From Vibrio tubiashii (GTDB lineage: Bacteria; Pseudomonadota; Gammaproteobacteria; Enterobacterales; Vibrionaceae): a DNA stretch of 64,000 nucleotides. Both the position numbers and the translations under genes were made by a program. The stretch is taken from positions 2,852,001 to 2,916,000 of the forward strand of contig NZ_CP117029.1 of the NCBI RefSeq assembly GCF_028551255.1, read 5' to 3'. The notes under the pieces were generated by a model. It worked only from the letters and a program-made list of their open reading frames with translations, had not been told where the DNA came from and searched no databases. The number at the start of each line of letters is the position of its first letter. Position 1 is the stretch's first letter. Shown one piece after another: positions 47,991 to 56,939 of this stretch.

Positions 47991-48022
47991 GCTGGAGAGC
48001 TGGAGAGCTAGAGAGCTGGAGA
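47991..48022. repeat. Tandem repeat (GCTGGAGA)x4, one copy altered
   Basis: Four 8-bp units, the third changed to GCTAGAGA, start 5 bases after the stop of the gene ending at 47986. The unit is the same as at 27831. Confidence 0.92.
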
Positions 48023-48053
48023 GTCATCATTGCTTGAGGTTAGCAGGAAATCA

Positions 48054-48117
48054 ATTCTCGTTTTCTAGCAGGACGAAGTCCGCTCCCGTTACCAGAAGCG
48101 CAGCGTTCGCGCTTCCC
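48054..48117. repeat. Dispersed GGACGAAGTCC-type repeat, copy 3
   Basis: Contains TTTTCTAGCAGGACGAAGTCC, then CCCGTTACCAGAAGCGCAGC; nearly repeated at 48248-48309, in the same orientation. Confidence 0.8.
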
Positions 48118-48141
48118 AAATCTTATTTAAATCTATTGATT

Positions 48142-48246
48142 TGTCATCCCCGAGAATGAGGAACGAGTGAGTTGGGGATCTCTTAAAGCAAGTCGAATAC
48201 TCTATGAGATTCCCTACTCCTTCCTTCGTCAGTCTATGGAATGACA
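48142..48246. repeat. MITE-like element with TGTCATYCC ends
   Basis: The 105-base segment begins TGTCATCCCC and ends GGAATGACA, imperfect inverted ends, with inner dyads GGGGATCTC and GAGATTCCC. No coding frame fits. It is flanked by copies 3 and 4 of the GGACGAAGTCC repeat, suggesting insertion into or between them. Confidence 0.6.
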
Positions 48247-48247
48247 G

Positions 48248-48309
48248 CTTTTCTCTCGAAGGACGAAGTCCGACCCCGTTATCCAGAAGCGCAGCGTTCC
48301 CGCTTTCCA
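48248..48309. repeat. Dispersed GGACGAAGTCC-type repeat, copy 4
   Basis: Contains AAGGACGAAGTCCGACCCC, then GTTATCCAGAAGCGCAGCG, matching copy 3 over most of its length. Confidence 0.8.
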
Positions 48310-48317
48310 AAACAAAA

Positions 48318-48342
48318 AACGCCAACCCTAAGGTTGGCGTTA
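48318..48342 (-). terminator. Terminator downstream of pgi
   Basis: AACGCCAACC and GGTTGGCGTT form a 10-bp stem around CTAA. On the minus strand it is followed by TTTTTTG, so it ends transcripts from pgi; the ERIC-like repeat lies between the pgi stop and the hairpin and is therefore part of the mRNA. Confidence 0.88.
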
Positions 48343-48353
48343 TAAGATTTGGA

Positions 48354-48479
48354 TAGCCTAAATAATTGGAGTGGCAGCTAGGCGACAAGTAAGTTCAGCC
48401 CAATGAGCATAGGGGCTCTATTCGATTTGGGTGAACTTACGCAATCAACAACGCTGCCGCTTCAAGTATGACGGCTATT
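48354..48479. repeat. ERIC-like (IRU) palindromic repeat, copy 2
   Basis: About 125 bases alike to 31550-31675: AATTGGAGTGGCAGCTAGGCG, ACAAGTAAGTTCAGCCCAAT, central dyad, CAATCAACAACGCTGCCGC, TTCAAGTATGACGG. It abuts the pgi stop codon. Confidence 0.8.
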
Positions 48480-50130
48480 AAGCTTTGAACGCTTTAAATG
48501 CGTTAATCAGGCCATTCGTCGAGCTATCGTGCGAGCTAATTGCCGACTCATCAGCAAGCTCAGGCAGGATTTGGTTAGCTAGCTGTTTACCTAGCTCAAC
48601 ACCCCACTGGTCGAAGCTGAAAATATTCCAGATAACGCCTTGAGCAAAAATCTTGTGCTCGTACATCGCAATCAAGTTACCTAGCGTACGCGGAGTAATT
48701 TGCTTCACTAGGATAGAGTTCGTTGGGCGGTTCCCTTCAAATATTTTGAATGGTGCTAGTGTCGCCGCTTCTTCTTCGCTCTTGCCTGCTTTGGCAAACT
48801 CCGCTTTCACTGTTGCTTCATCTTTACCAAATGCTAGTGCTTCTGTTTGAGCAAAGAAGTTAGACATTAGCTTCTGGTGGTGATCGCCTGCAGGGTTGTG
48901 GCTGATTGCTGGTGCAATGAAATCACATGGGATCAGCTTAGTACCTTGGTGAATTAGCTGGTAGAACGCGTGCTGACCGTTAGTACCTGGCTCACCCCAA
49001 ATGATTGGGCCAGTTTGGTAAGTCACTGCGTTACCGTCACGGTCTACATACTTACCATTAGATTCCATGTTGCCTTGCTGGAAGTAAGCAGCAAAACGGT
49101 GCATGTACTGATCGTAAGGCAAGATTGCTTCAGACTCAGCGCCGTGGAAGTTGTTGTACCATAGACCAACAAGAGCAAGGATAACTGGAATGTTACTTTC
49201 TAGTTCAGTCGATGCAAAGTGGTTATCCATTTCATGAGCGCCATCAAGTAGCTCAATGAAGTTGTCGTAACCAACCGCTAGTGCAATTGACAGACCGATC
49301 GCTGACCATAGTGAGTAACGGCCACCAACCCAGTCCCAGAACTCAAACATATTGTCTGTATCGATACCAAATTCAGATACCGCTGATGCATTCGTTGATA
49401 GTGCAGCGAAGTGCTTAGCAACGTGCGCTTCATCGCCTGCCGACTCAAGGAACCAGTCACGAGCACTGTGCGCGTTGGTCATGGTTTCTTGCGTAGTAAA
49501 TGTCTTAGAGGCAACCAAGAAGAGCGTCGTTTCTGGGTTTACTTTCTTTAGTGTCTCAACGATGTGAGTACCATCAACGTTAGACACGAAGTGCAGATTT
49601 AGGTGGTTTGTGTATGGTGCAAGCGCTTCCGTCACCATGTAAGGACCTAAGTCAGAACCACCGATACCGATGTTCACTACGTCAGTAATCGCTTTACCTG
49701 TGTAGCCTTTCCACTCACCGCCGATAACACGCTCAGTGAACGATTTCATTTTTTCTAGCACTGCATTGACCGCTGGCATCACATCTTCGCCACCAACCAT
49801 TACAGGCTTGTTGCTACGGTTACGTAGTGCAGTATGAAGCACTGCGCGCCCTTCTGTTTGGTTGATCGCTTCACCACTGAACATCGCTTCGATTGCAGCT
49901 TTAAGCTCAGTCTCGTTTGCTAACGCGAACAGGTGTTTCATGGTCTCTTCATTGATTAGGTTTTTAGAGTAATCAACTAGAATGTCATTGCCGAAACGCG
50001 TAGAGAATTTATCAAAACGTGCTGCATCTTGTGCAAACAGATCTTTTAGATCCATATCTTGTGCAGATTCGAAGTGCGCCGTTAGCGCGTTCCAAGCTTG
50101 TGTTTGCGTTGGATTGATATTTTTCAACAT
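48478..50130 (-). CDS. pgi: Glucose-6-phosphate isomerase
   Basis: 550 residues. Signature blocks are intact: [17 protein letters not shown] near 148, [17 protein letters not shown] near 205, [12 protein letters not shown] near 272, and [23 protein letters not shown] near 465-487. It interconverts glucose-6-phosphate and fructose-6-phosphate. Its 3' end is joined to an ERIC-like repeat and then a terminator. The ATG at 50130 gives [13 protein letters not shown], as in the family. Confidence 0.97.
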   Translation of the reverse strand: MLKNINPTQTQAWNALTAHFESAQDMDLKDLFAQDAARFDKFSTRFGNDILVDYSKNLINEETMKHLFALANETELKAAIEAMFSGEAINQTEGRAVLHTALRNRSNKPVMVGGEDVMPAVNAVLEKMKSFTERVIGGEWKGYTGKAITDVVNIGIGGSDLGPYMVTEALAPYTNHLNLHFVSNVDGTHIVETLKKVNPETTLFLVASKTFTTQETMTNAHSARDWFLESAGDEAHVAKHFAALSTNASAVSEFGIDTDNMFEFWDWVGGRYSLWSAIGLSIALAVGYDNFIELLDGAHEMDNHFASTELESNIPVILALVGLWYNNFHGAESEAILPYDQYMHRFAAYFQQGNMESNGKYVDRDGNAVTYQTGPIIWGEPGTNGQHAFYQLIHQGTKLIPCDFIAPAISHNPAGDHHQKLMSNFFAQTEALAFGKDEATVKAEFAKAGKSEEEAATLAPFKIFEGNRPTNSILVKQITPRTLGNLIAMYEHKIFAQGVIWNIFSFDQWGVELGKQLANQILPELADESAISSHDSSTNGLINAFKAFKA

Positions 50131-50427
50131 GGTTACTATCCCGATGTTACAGTAGGTTTTATTCCATACAGCCTAGCGAAAACTGGTGGAATCCCCGATT
50201 AAGCAAAATAATAATATTAGGTATGTTAGGGCAAAATGCCACAAAACAAGACTTTGTAATTTTTTTTCAAGCGCACATTATGACGTAGGCGACTCTCACT
50301 CACATTGAGTTAGGTCACGTTCCCTGCTTCAAAACTAAACAAACGTCATATGAGCGCTTAGGATTGTATCACTAACCTAGAGCAAGCTTAACGAGAGCTC
50401 AAGTTCAAATTGTAAGCAGACATCCAT

Positions 50428-50853
50428 ATGTGGACTCAAAAAATCATTCAAATCCCAGCTAAGCAGCGCGGTTTTCATCTTATTACCGATGAAATTGAAC
50501 AACAATTACCTCAAATATCTGATTATTCTGTCGGTTTATTACAGTTATTTATTCAGCATACCTCGGCAAGCTTAACCATCAATGAAAACGCTGATCCAAC
50601 CGTGAGACACGATATGGAAAATCATTTCAATCACTCAGTTCCAGAGCGTGCACCTTATTACAAGCACACCTATGAAGGGGATGACGATATGCCCGCTCAT
50701 ATTAAAGCCTCGACATTAGGCTGTAGTGTGCTGATTCCGATTAGTCAGGGCAGACTGGCACTCGGGACTTGGCAGGGAGTCTATTTGGGAGAGCATCGCG
50801 ATTATGGCGGCAGCCGGACAATTATTGCGACCTTACAAGGTGAGTTGTACTAA
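50428..50853 (+). CDS. yjbQ: YjbQ family protein (UPF0047)
   Basis: 141 residues. [37 protein letters not shown] and [16 protein letters not shown] are the conserved blocks of YjbQ/UPF0047. E. coli YjbQ has a minor thiamine-phosphate synthase activity, though its normal role is unclear. It is divergent from pgi and convergent with azlD. Confidence 0.92.
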   Translation: MWTQKIIQIPAKQRGFHLITDEIEQQLPQISDYSVGLLQLFIQHTSASLTINENADPTVRHDMENHFNHSVPERAPYYKHTYEGDDDMPAHIKASTLGCSVLIPISQGRLALGTWQGVYLGEHRDYGGSRTIIATLQGELY

Positions 50854-50858
50854 CAAGA

Positions 50859-50884
50859 AAAACGGAGCCATTGGCTCCGTTTTC
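50859..50884. terminator. Bidirectional terminator between yjbQ and azlD
   Basis: AAAACGGAGCCA and TGGCTCCGTTTT form a 12-bp stem with almost no loop (the centre will open), followed by C and T-rich bases, between convergent genes. Confidence 0.88.
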
Positions 50885-50911
50885 AGTGTAGGGTTAATAA
50901 TTAGAAGTAAG

Positions 50912-51232
50912 TTATAGAATCGCTTGGAAGAAAAGTAGTGAGGCGACGCCACTCACCACGACCCAAACAAGGTCGAATCTTAGGCTAACTAGAGTACATA
51001 CTATGGCAGCCAACACTTTAGGGTTTTCCAAGTTAAAGGCAATTTCGGATCCTGTACCCAGAATCTCTAGCGCAATAATGGCAGGTAACACGGTGACAGG
51101 AACAAAACGCAGCGTTTTCTTTAAACGTGGAGACATTTCAAATGACCCCGCAAAAGCAATCACACTAAAACGAATCGCGACAGTCACAATCGCCATAGAC
51201 ACAGTCAGTAGAATGAAGGTTGATGTTTCCAT
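50912..51232 (-). CDS. azlD: Branched-chain amino acid exporter small subunit AzlD
   Basis: 106 residues with four hydrophobic segments, starting METSTFILLTVSMAIVTVAI and containing RFVPVTVLPAIIALEIL, typical of AzlD. It pairs with AzlC to export branched-chain or other amino acids. It starts one base after azlC ends, but azlC is frameshifted here, so a working pair is uncertain. Confidence 0.85.
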   Translation of the reverse strand: METSTFILLTVSMAIVTVAIRFSVIAFAGSFEMSPRLKKTLRFVPVTVLPAIIALEILGTGSEIAFNLENPKVLAAIVCTLVSLRFDLVWVVVSGVASLLFFQAIL

Positions 51233-51233
51233 G

Positions 51234-51966
51234 TTATGCGCCCTCAGTTTGTGCTTTCAATGTAGTTTCAGATTCAAGTTGTTGCTTTTCAGTAGATAAA
51301 TCCATTTGATAGCCAGCGAATACACCTAAAGCGGCAGCGATTACAAGACCTAATGAGTGAGGCAAACCAGAAAGCAAGATGCCCGCAAACGTCGCAACAA
51401 GCGCGGCGACAATACATTCGCGGCTTTTCACTTGTGGAATAACAATCGCGATAAAGGCTGCAACCATCGCAAACTCTAATCCGTAGTTGGTAATATCAGG
51501 GAAAGAGGCACCAATGAGTGCACCTGCACAGTTCGCTAGCACCCAGTTAGCCCAAAAGCCTCCCATCACCGCTAGGTAAAACCAATGTCGACCTTCTTTC
51601 TCTTTTTTCATTTCGGTGATGCTTGATGCATACACTTCATCCGTTAAGCCATAAGACATTAAGAAACGGATATGGAGTGGGTATTGTTTGACATGCTCAG
51701 ACAAAGAAGCGCTATAGAGCACATGGCGTAAAATTGATAATAAAAGTGGTTAAAGCAATCACGGCAATACTCGCGCCATTTTGCAATAGCCCTAACGCCA
51801 CCATTTGGGCAGAACCCGCAAATACAGTAAAAGACCAAAGAGTACTTTGTACGACATCCATTCCAGACTGAATACTCAGTGCGCCAACGATAAATGAAAA
51901 TGGGAATGCCCCTAAGCAAAGTGGAGCAATCGCGGTTAAGCCCGCTTTGATTAATTTACCTTTCAT
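51234..51966 (-). pseudogene. azlC: azlC, split by a one-base frameshift
   Basis: The first part starts with ATG at 51966 (MKGKLIKAGLTAIAPLCLGA) and reads TTFIINF, then goes to an early TAG at about 51712. The second part, in another frame from the 51720 region to 51234, continues as VLYSASLSEHVKQYP. Removing one base near 51729-51733 (in AATTTTACGCCAT) restores INF-RHVLYSASL, the conserved AzlC junction, and gives about 243 residues, the normal length. Both parts are otherwise well kept. It is a recent inactivation, a sequencing error in an A/T run, or, less likely, programmed frameshifting. Confidence 0.88.
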
Positions 51967-52009
51967 AACAGTGTCTCTGTGTAAGTTTTGAGCGAATATA
52001 TTCCACATC

Positions 52010-52045
52010 AAATAATTTTTCAATATAAAATATGCAAAATTATTT
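52010..52045. promoter_or_regulatory. Perfect 10-bp dyad in the azlC-ridA intergenic region
   Basis: AAATAATTTT and AAAATTATTT are perfect inverted arms 16 bases apart, between the divergent azlC and ridA starts. The spacing suits a dimeric or looping regulator such as an Lrp-type protein; A/T richness lowers the weight of the match. Confidence 0.4.
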
Positions 52046-52111
52046 GAAAAGACAATCAAGATCAAAAAACACAACCAACCCTTTAAATAAAAGGAACTTA
52101 AAGAAACAGCA

Positions 52112-52125
52112 TTGACTTAAATCAA
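52112..52125. promoter_or_regulatory. FNR-like box upstream of ridA
   Basis: TTGACTTAAATCAA matches the FNR consensus TTGAT-N4-ATCAA at 9 of 10 fixed positions. It lies 92 bases before the ridA ATG. Low-oxygen control would suit the oxygen-sensitive iron-sulfur desulfidase in this operon. Confidence 0.55.
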
Positions 52126-52184
52126 TTTCCAAGACTTGTTAAATGCAACTAAATTTGCAATATTACTTGAACACACAAGAAAAA

Positions 52185-52200
52185 GGTATTGTGTAATACC
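52185..52200 (+). promoter_or_regulatory. Short perfect hairpin in the ridA leader
   Basis: GGTATT, GTGT, AATACC: a 6-bp stem with a 4-base loop, 16 bases before the ridA ATG. It may be an operator or an RNA hairpin near the ribosome site. Confidence 0.35.
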
Positions 52201-52216
52201 AAAATTAGGAACAAGT

Positions 52217-52597
52217 ATGAAATCATTAGTAACCGCACCAAGTGCACCTGAAGCCATCGGCCCTTACTCACACGGTACGACATTTGAAAACCTCATTTTC
52301 ACCTCGGGTCAATTACCAGTATGTAAAGCACTTGGTGGTGTAGTGGAAGGTGGTATTACTGAGCAATCGAAAAAGTCTCTTGAAAACTTAGTGGCCGTTC
52401 TAGAAGCAGCAGGTGGTAGTGCTGAAACAGTTCTAAAAACAACCTGTTACCTAGCTAACATTGAAGATTTCGCTGCGTTTAATGCTGTGTACGCAGAGGT
52501 ATTCAAAACCGATTGCCCAGCACGCAGCTGCTTCGCAGTTAAAGATCTTCCTATGGGCGTCTTAGTCGAAGTTGAAGCAATCGCTCATAAAAAATAA
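52217..52597 (+). CDS. ridA: RidA family reactive intermediate deaminase
   Basis: 126 residues from the ATG at 52217 ([20 protein letters not shown]), after AGGAACA; the open frame upstream is not family-like. The catalytic Arg is in [10 protein letters not shown] near residue 105, and Glu is in VEVEAIA near the end. It hydrolyses 2-aminoacrylate and similar enamines to ketoacid and ammonia. Placed 11 bases before the desulfidase-like gene, it should clear the 2-aminoacrylate made there. Confidence 0.92.
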   Translation: MKSLVTAPSAPEAIGPYSHGTTFENLIFTSGQLPVCKALGGVVEGGITEQSKKSLENLVAVLEAAGGSAETVLKTTCYLANIEDFAAFNAVYAEVFKTDCPARSCFAVKDLPMGVLVEVEAIAHKK

Positions 52598-52608
52598 GGG
52601 TTAAAACT

Positions 52609-53889
52609 ATGTCAGAGCAATGGAACAAATACATCGAGATCATCAAGTCTGTAGTAAAGCCAGCTCTTGGCTGTACTGAACCAATTTCAGCGGCCTACGC
52701 TGCTGCTGTTGCAAGCGCTCGACTTGACAACCAACCACTTGAATCTCTTGAAATCAGTGTTTCCGACAACCTTTACAAAAACTCGATGGGCGTATTTGTC
52801 CCGCGTACGGGTAAGATAGGCCTACACATTGCGGCGGCTTGTGGCTATGTTGCAGGGGATGCAAATGCAGACTTACAAGTATTAGCCAATATCACTCCAA
52901 AAGATGTCGATAAAGCTCAGCGTCTTATTGATCAAGAGCTGATTAGGGTTAATCGCGTTGAAGCCGATGATTTTATTTTCTGCCGTGCGGTTGCTACTGC
53001 CGCTGGGAACACGTCAGAAATTATTATCAGTGGTGGTCACACTCGTATTATCGAAGAGCGTCTGAATGGTGAAATCACTTTTGCGATGCAAGTTGATAAC
53101 GACGCTAGCTGCGCTGGAACCGCTTCTATCTGTGAAGGTGTCGATATCTCAATGAAACAAATTTATGATTTCGCAGTCAATGTTCCATTCTCTGATATTA
53201 GTTTTATGCTTGAGGCGAAAAACCTCAATATGGCGCTGTCCCAAGAAGGCATGGTCAACCAATATGGCCTTCAAGTTGGTCGTTCTATGGATGGCGATGA
53301 CTTGATGTGTGGCACATCGCTAACAGAAAACATCGTCAAATACACTTCAGCGGCAAGCGATGCTCGTATGGGGGGCGCCTCACTGCCTGCGATGAGTAAC
53401 TATGGCTCAGGCAACCAAGGTATTGCTGCGACCGTACCTGTGGTTTTTATGGCTGAGCACAAAAATGCGGATGATGAAAAGACCTGCCGTGCATTGGTGA
53501 TGAGCCACTTAGGTGCCATCTACATGAAGTCATTTTACCCACCGTTGTCAGCATTTTGTGGTAACACAGTGACCAGTTCTGCAGCCGCTATGGCGATGGT
53601 CTATCTCGCGGGGGGGACATATGAACAATGCTGCTACGCAATTCAGAATGTACTTAGTGATACTTCAGGTATGGTTTGTGATGGGGCAAAAGCGACCTGT
53701 GCAATGAAAGTTGGAAGCTCCACAACCGCCGCGGTGAAATCTGTGATGATGGCAATGCGCAATCATGCAGCAGCTAACCAAGGTGTTATTTCTGACAACA
53801 TTGAAACCACGATTCGCAACGTGGGTCGAATGATTAGCCTAGGAATGAACGTTACTGACAATCAGATCATTGAAATTATGTCTGCATAA
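52609..53889 (+). CDS. cyuA: L-cysteine desulfidase / serine dehydratase alpha-like protein (CyuA/YhaM, UPF0597)
   Basis: 426 residues. [20 protein letters not shown] near residue 16 is the family signature; other conserved Cys occur in [33 protein letters not shown] and [16 protein letters not shown], suitable for an iron-sulfur cluster. E. coli YhaM/CyuA degrades cysteine anaerobically to pyruvate, ammonia and sulfide. It follows ridA and precedes a terminator and a YheO-like regulator. Confidence 0.85.
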   Translation: MSEQWNKYIEIIKSVVKPALGCTEPISAAYAAAVASARLDNQPLESLEISVSDNLYKNSMGVFVPRTGKIGLHIAAACGYVAGDANADLQVLANITPKDVDKAQRLIDQELIRVNRVEADDFIFCRAVATAAGNTSEIIISGGHTRIIEERLNGEITFAMQVDNDASCAGTASICEGVDISMKQIYDFAVNVPFSDISFMLEAKNLNMALSQEGMVNQYGLQVGRSMDGDDLMCGTSLTENIVKYTSAASDARMGGASLPAMSNYGSGNQGIAATVPVVFMAEHKNADDEKTCRALVMSHLGAIYMKSFYPPLSAFCGNTVTSSAAAMAMVYLAGGTYEQCCYAIQNVLSDTSGMVCDGAKATCAMKVGSSTTAAVKSVMMAMRNHAAANQGVISDNIETTIRNVGRMISLGMNVTDNQIIEIMSA

Positions 53890-53916
53890 TACGATGATAA
53901 ACCATCACTAAGTTAA

Positions 53917-53944
53917 GCCATCACTTTTTGTGATGGCTTTTTTT
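53917..53944 (+). terminator. Terminator between the desulfidase-like gene and the YheO-like gene
   Basis: GCCATCAC and GTGATGGC form an 8-bp stem around TTTTT, followed by seven T. The next gene starts only 10 bases later, so that gene depends on read-through or on a promoter inside the upstream gene. Confidence 0.93.
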
Positions 53945-53953
53945 GAGGACATA

Positions 53954-54604
53954 ATGTTAGTTAATCTTTCCGATTCAGATAAGGCAATTATCCGCTCTAC
54001 CTACAATATTGTTGATGGTATTGCTGTAATGTATGGTGAGCACACTGAAGTGGCTCTGCATTCACTAGATATCGACAACCCATCGATAGTCAAAATAGCC
54101 AATGGCCATGTAACTGGACGTTCTGTTGGTGCTCCAATCACTAACCTCGCGATAGAAAAACTTAAAGATGGCAAGCAAGTCACAAAGCCTTACTTTACTC
54201 GCTCAATTTGCGGAAAGATGATTCGCTCTGTCACTACCATTATTTCTAACGACAAGGGGACTCCCATCGCAATGCTGTGCATCAACACTGACATGGATGC
54301 TCCAATGCATGCTGTGATCAGTGCCATGCTGCCAGCCGGAGTGTCTTTTGATGCCATTACTGAATCACCGGAAGTCTTTTCTCCGAGTGCCAATGATATG
54401 TTGGCTACTTCGATTGCTAAGTTTACATCGCAAGTCGACAGTATGGGGCTCACTAAGGCAAAGCGTACCAAAGAAATCGTTCGTAAAATGTATAGTGAAG
54501 GGTTGTTTAACGTTAAAGATGCCGTCTCGATAGCAGCACAAGAGATTGGAATCTCCCCTGATACTGTTTATCGCTACCTACGACAGTTTAAGAAAGAAGC
54601 GTAA
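53954..54604 (+). CDS. YheO/DauR-like PAS and HTH transcriptional regulator
   Basis: 216 residues from the ATG at 53954 (MLVNLSDSDKAIIRSTYNIV), after GAGGA; the longer frame starts inside the terminator. The YheO-type PAS domain spans about 10-120 (GIAVMYGEHTEVALHSL, GHVTGRSVGAPITN) and the C-terminus is a DauR-like helix-turn-helix (about 165-212, AAQEIGISPDTVYRYLRQF). It probably senses an amino acid and controls the adjoining ridA-desulfidase genes. Confidence 0.85.
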   Translation: MLVNLSDSDKAIIRSTYNIVDGIAVMYGEHTEVALHSLDIDNPSIVKIANGHVTGRSVGAPITNLAIEKLKDGKQVTKPYFTRSICGKMIRSVTTIISNDKGTPIAMLCINTDMDAPMHAVISAMLPAGVSFDAITESPEVFSPSANDMLATSIAKFTSQVDSMGLTKAKRTKEIVRKMYSEGLFNVKDAVSIAAQEIGISPDTVYRYLRQFKKEA

Positions 54605-54622
54605 CTAAGCGAAGAAAATAGA

Positions 54623-54650
54623 AAGGGGCAGTCAGTTAACCGCCCCTTGC
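54623..54650 (-). terminator. Probable terminator after the Omp85-type gene
   Basis: AAGGGGC and GCCCCTT pair with a loop of about 12 bases. On the minus strand TTTCTATTTTC follows, suited to ending the transcript of the gene at 54673-55848. Confidence 0.65.
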
Positions 54651-54672
54651 CTGAAAGTGGTGAATGAGTCGA

Positions 54673-55848
54673 CTAGAAGGGCTGATTGATCATCACTCTG
54701 AAAGTGCCTTCATCGGCGCCTTGTGCGTACTCTGCACGTACAACGATCCCTTCTACTTGGAAGCGAACCGCCCCACCTAAGTTCCATTTCATATCTTTAT
54801 GCAGCGTCTTAAGATCGTATTGATCGGCCACTCGACCTGCTTCGGCAAAAAACACCCATTGCCACCACGGTAAGTCGTAGTAATTGATCAGTGGGATCTC
54901 ATCGAGAGGTTGCCATTCAGGGATCACTCGATACTCAGCAGAATAATGCACCGCACTTCGTCCGTGGAATCGCCCGCTGGTATAGCCGCGTAATCGATAC
55001 AGCCCACCTAGACTCACCTGCTCTTGCTCTGGTGGTCTTTCGTTATTCCAGTTGGGTGTATCCGCAGTGTAAAAATCAAACGCTAGAACTTGTTGATCAA
55101 ATAACTCACCAAGCGGGCCCAACGCAAAGTATTGGCTGTTCTGAAACTCAACCTTAGTCCAACGGTCTTCGCTTTGCCAGCTATGCGCCCCGACTGTTGT
55201 CGTCAACGCCGTGTGTGAGCCCTTAGTTGGATTACGCACACTGTCGCGGTTATCCCAATCAAGGATCAGTTCAAATCCAGTCGATTTTTCAGTGGTGTTA
55301 TTGATGTCCAATCGGCGCGAGGAATAGAAAGGAGTCAGGCTAATTGAGCTCACACCAGATTCAAGTGGTGAGGCAAAACTGACATCACGAATAGGCTGAA
55401 AGACACCTAGCAAACCATTTTGTGCAACATTACCCCATGGCAATAGATACTTAAACTCTACCTCGTAGTTCTGCTCTAAGCCATTAGTGGTCGTCTTATC
55501 ACTTGCTACGGAATCGTTGTTACCTTGATCACCGATGTAGTAAGGGTTTTGATTAAATTGCGCTTTATACAGCTGGGAGCTAACTAGTAGCTGATCAGTC
55601 AGTGCGTAGTTGAAAGCCGAAAGAAACGTGACATAGCTTTTTTTGTCTGTGTACAAGGCAGCCCCAAACAAGGCCGCTTGCGGTTGCCCTACCCCTTTGG
55701 CAACCCCTGCAATACCAACGGTATTACCTAAAGTTTCAGTACTGAAGTAAAACGGCAGAAAAGCCGAATCTTTCTCTTCACTTAATGCAGGGCTTGAGAC
55801 AAAAAGGCTGGCACTTAAGGCCAGCACTGTCGTGATTTTTTGGTACAT
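54673..55848 (-). CDS. POTRA-less Omp85-type outer-membrane barrel (BamA/TamA family)
   Basis: 391 residues with a signal peptide (about 1-22, ending PALS) and no POTRA domains. A barrel follows at once, with the family motif LGGLYRLRGYTSGRFHGRSA near residue 285-304 and a terminal Phe. It lies 2 bases after alr ends and is probably co-transcribed. Function is unknown; single-domain Omp85 proteins have been linked to lipid or enzyme transport. Confidence 0.82.
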   Translation of the reverse strand: MYQKITTVLALSASLFVSSPALSEEKDSAFLPFYFSTETLGNTVGIAGVAKGVGQPQAALFGAALYTDKKSYVTFLSAFNYALTDQLLVSSQLYKAQFNQNPYYIGDQGNNDSVASDKTTTNGLEQNYEVEFKYLLPWGNVAQNGLLGVFQPIRDVSFASPLESGVSSISLTPFYSSRRLDINNTTEKSTGFELILDWDNRDSVRNPTKGSHTALTTTVGAHSWQSEDRWTKVEFQNSQYFALGPLGELFDQQVLAFDFYTADTPNWNNERPPEQEQVSLGGLYRLRGYTSGRFHGRSAVHYSAEYRVIPEWQPLDEIPLINYYDLPWWQWVFFAEAGRVADQYDLKTLHKDMKWNLGGAVRFQVEGIVVRAEYAQGADEGTFRVMINQPF

Positions 55849-55850
55849 AG

Positions 55851-56927
55851 TCAGTTGGAATATTCCATATCAACACGTGACGTTAGCTTAGTCACCAGTT
55901 CGTAGGCAATAGTACCTATATGGCAAGCCACCTCTTCTGCGGGGAGGTCTTTACCCCACAGGATCGCTTCATCGCCCACTTTATCTTGTGCATCAGCCCC
56001 TAAATCAACGGTGAGCATGTCCATTGAGACTCGACCTGCAATCGGCACTTTACGTCCATTGACCAACACGGGTGTGCCATTTGGTGCCGTTCTTGGGTAA
56101 CCATCACCGTAGCCAATCGCAATCACACCAACTTTAGTATCGCGCTGGCTAGTCCAAATTCCGCCATAACCGACGCTTTCACCGGCTTTTACATCACGCA
56201 CCGCTATGAGATGCGACTTGAGTGTCATTACCGGTTGATAGCCCATCTGCTCAGCGGTTTTGTCATTAAACGGCGATACGCCATACATGATGATTCCAGG
56301 GCGAACCCAATCCAACTGGCTATCAGGCCAAGCAAGCAGTCCAGCCGATGCGGCTAATGAACGCTCGCCTTCACACCCTTCGGTCAAAGTTAGGAACAGT
56401 TCGGTTTGCTCATTGGTGGTCGCTCTATCTAGCTCATCAGCACAACCAAAATGGCTCATGTAACGTAGCGGCTTAGCGACATTGCGACACGCTTTTAAAC
56501 GAGTGACAAACTCTGTGTACTGCTCTGGTCTGACACCCAGACGATGCATTCCGCTGTCAATTTTGAGCCAAACAACCACTGGCGTCTCAAGCTCAGCTTG
56601 TTCAAGCGCTTGTAACTGCTCTTCACAGTGAACCACAGTTTGAATGTTGTTAGTAACTAGAACGGGTAGATCGCCTTGAGAGTAAAAGCCCTCAAGCAAT
56701 AAAATGGGCTTAACCACACCACACGCTCTTAGCTGTAGCGCTTCTTCAATGCGAGCAACACCAAAAGCATCCGCACCTTTGGCGTTCTTAGCAATGTGGC
56801 GCAGGCCATGACCGTAGCTATTGGCCTTTACAACCGCCATCACTTTGCTGTTTGGAGCTTGCTGTTTAATCTGTTTTAGGTTGTGCTCTAACGCTTCGAG
56901 ATTAATAAACGCCGTCGCTGCTTTCAT
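55851..56927 (-). CDS. alr: Alanine racemase
   Basis: 358 residues from the ATG at 56927 ([18 protein letters not shown]); an ATG nine bases upstream (MSYMKAA) is possible. The PLP Lys is in [12 protein letters not shown] at about residue 34, and the second base Tyr is in VGYGGIW near 253. It makes D-alanine for peptidoglycan. It follows dnaB by a few bases, as in E. coli. Confidence 0.95.
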   Translation of the reverse strand: MKAATAFINLEALEHNLKQIKQQAPNSKVMAVVKANSYGHGLRHIAKNAKGADAFGVARIEEALQLRACGVVKPILLLEGFYSQGDLPVLVTNNIQTVVHCEEQLQALEQAELETPVVVWLKIDSGMHRLGVRPEQYTEFVTRLKACRNVAKPLRYMSHFGCADELDRATTNEQTELFLTLTEGCEGERSLAASAGLLAWPDSQLDWVRPGIIMYGVSPFNDKTAEQMGYQPVMTLKSHLIAVRDVKAGESVGYGGIWTSQRDTKVGVIAIGYGDGYPRTAPNGTPVLVNGRKVPIAGRVSMDMLTVDLGADAQDKVGDEAILWGKDLPAEEVACHIGTIAYELVTKLTSRVDMEYSN

Positions 56928-56939
56928 GTAGCTCATGCG

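Noticed and set aside
48089..48388. 99-codon minus-strand frame in the repeat island
   Set aside because: It runs through a MITE-like element, dispersed repeats and a terminator; no ribosome site and no family-like sequence.
51659..51919. 86-codon third frame over azlC
   Set aside because: No likeness to AzlC; the correct protein is recovered by one base change between the other two frames.
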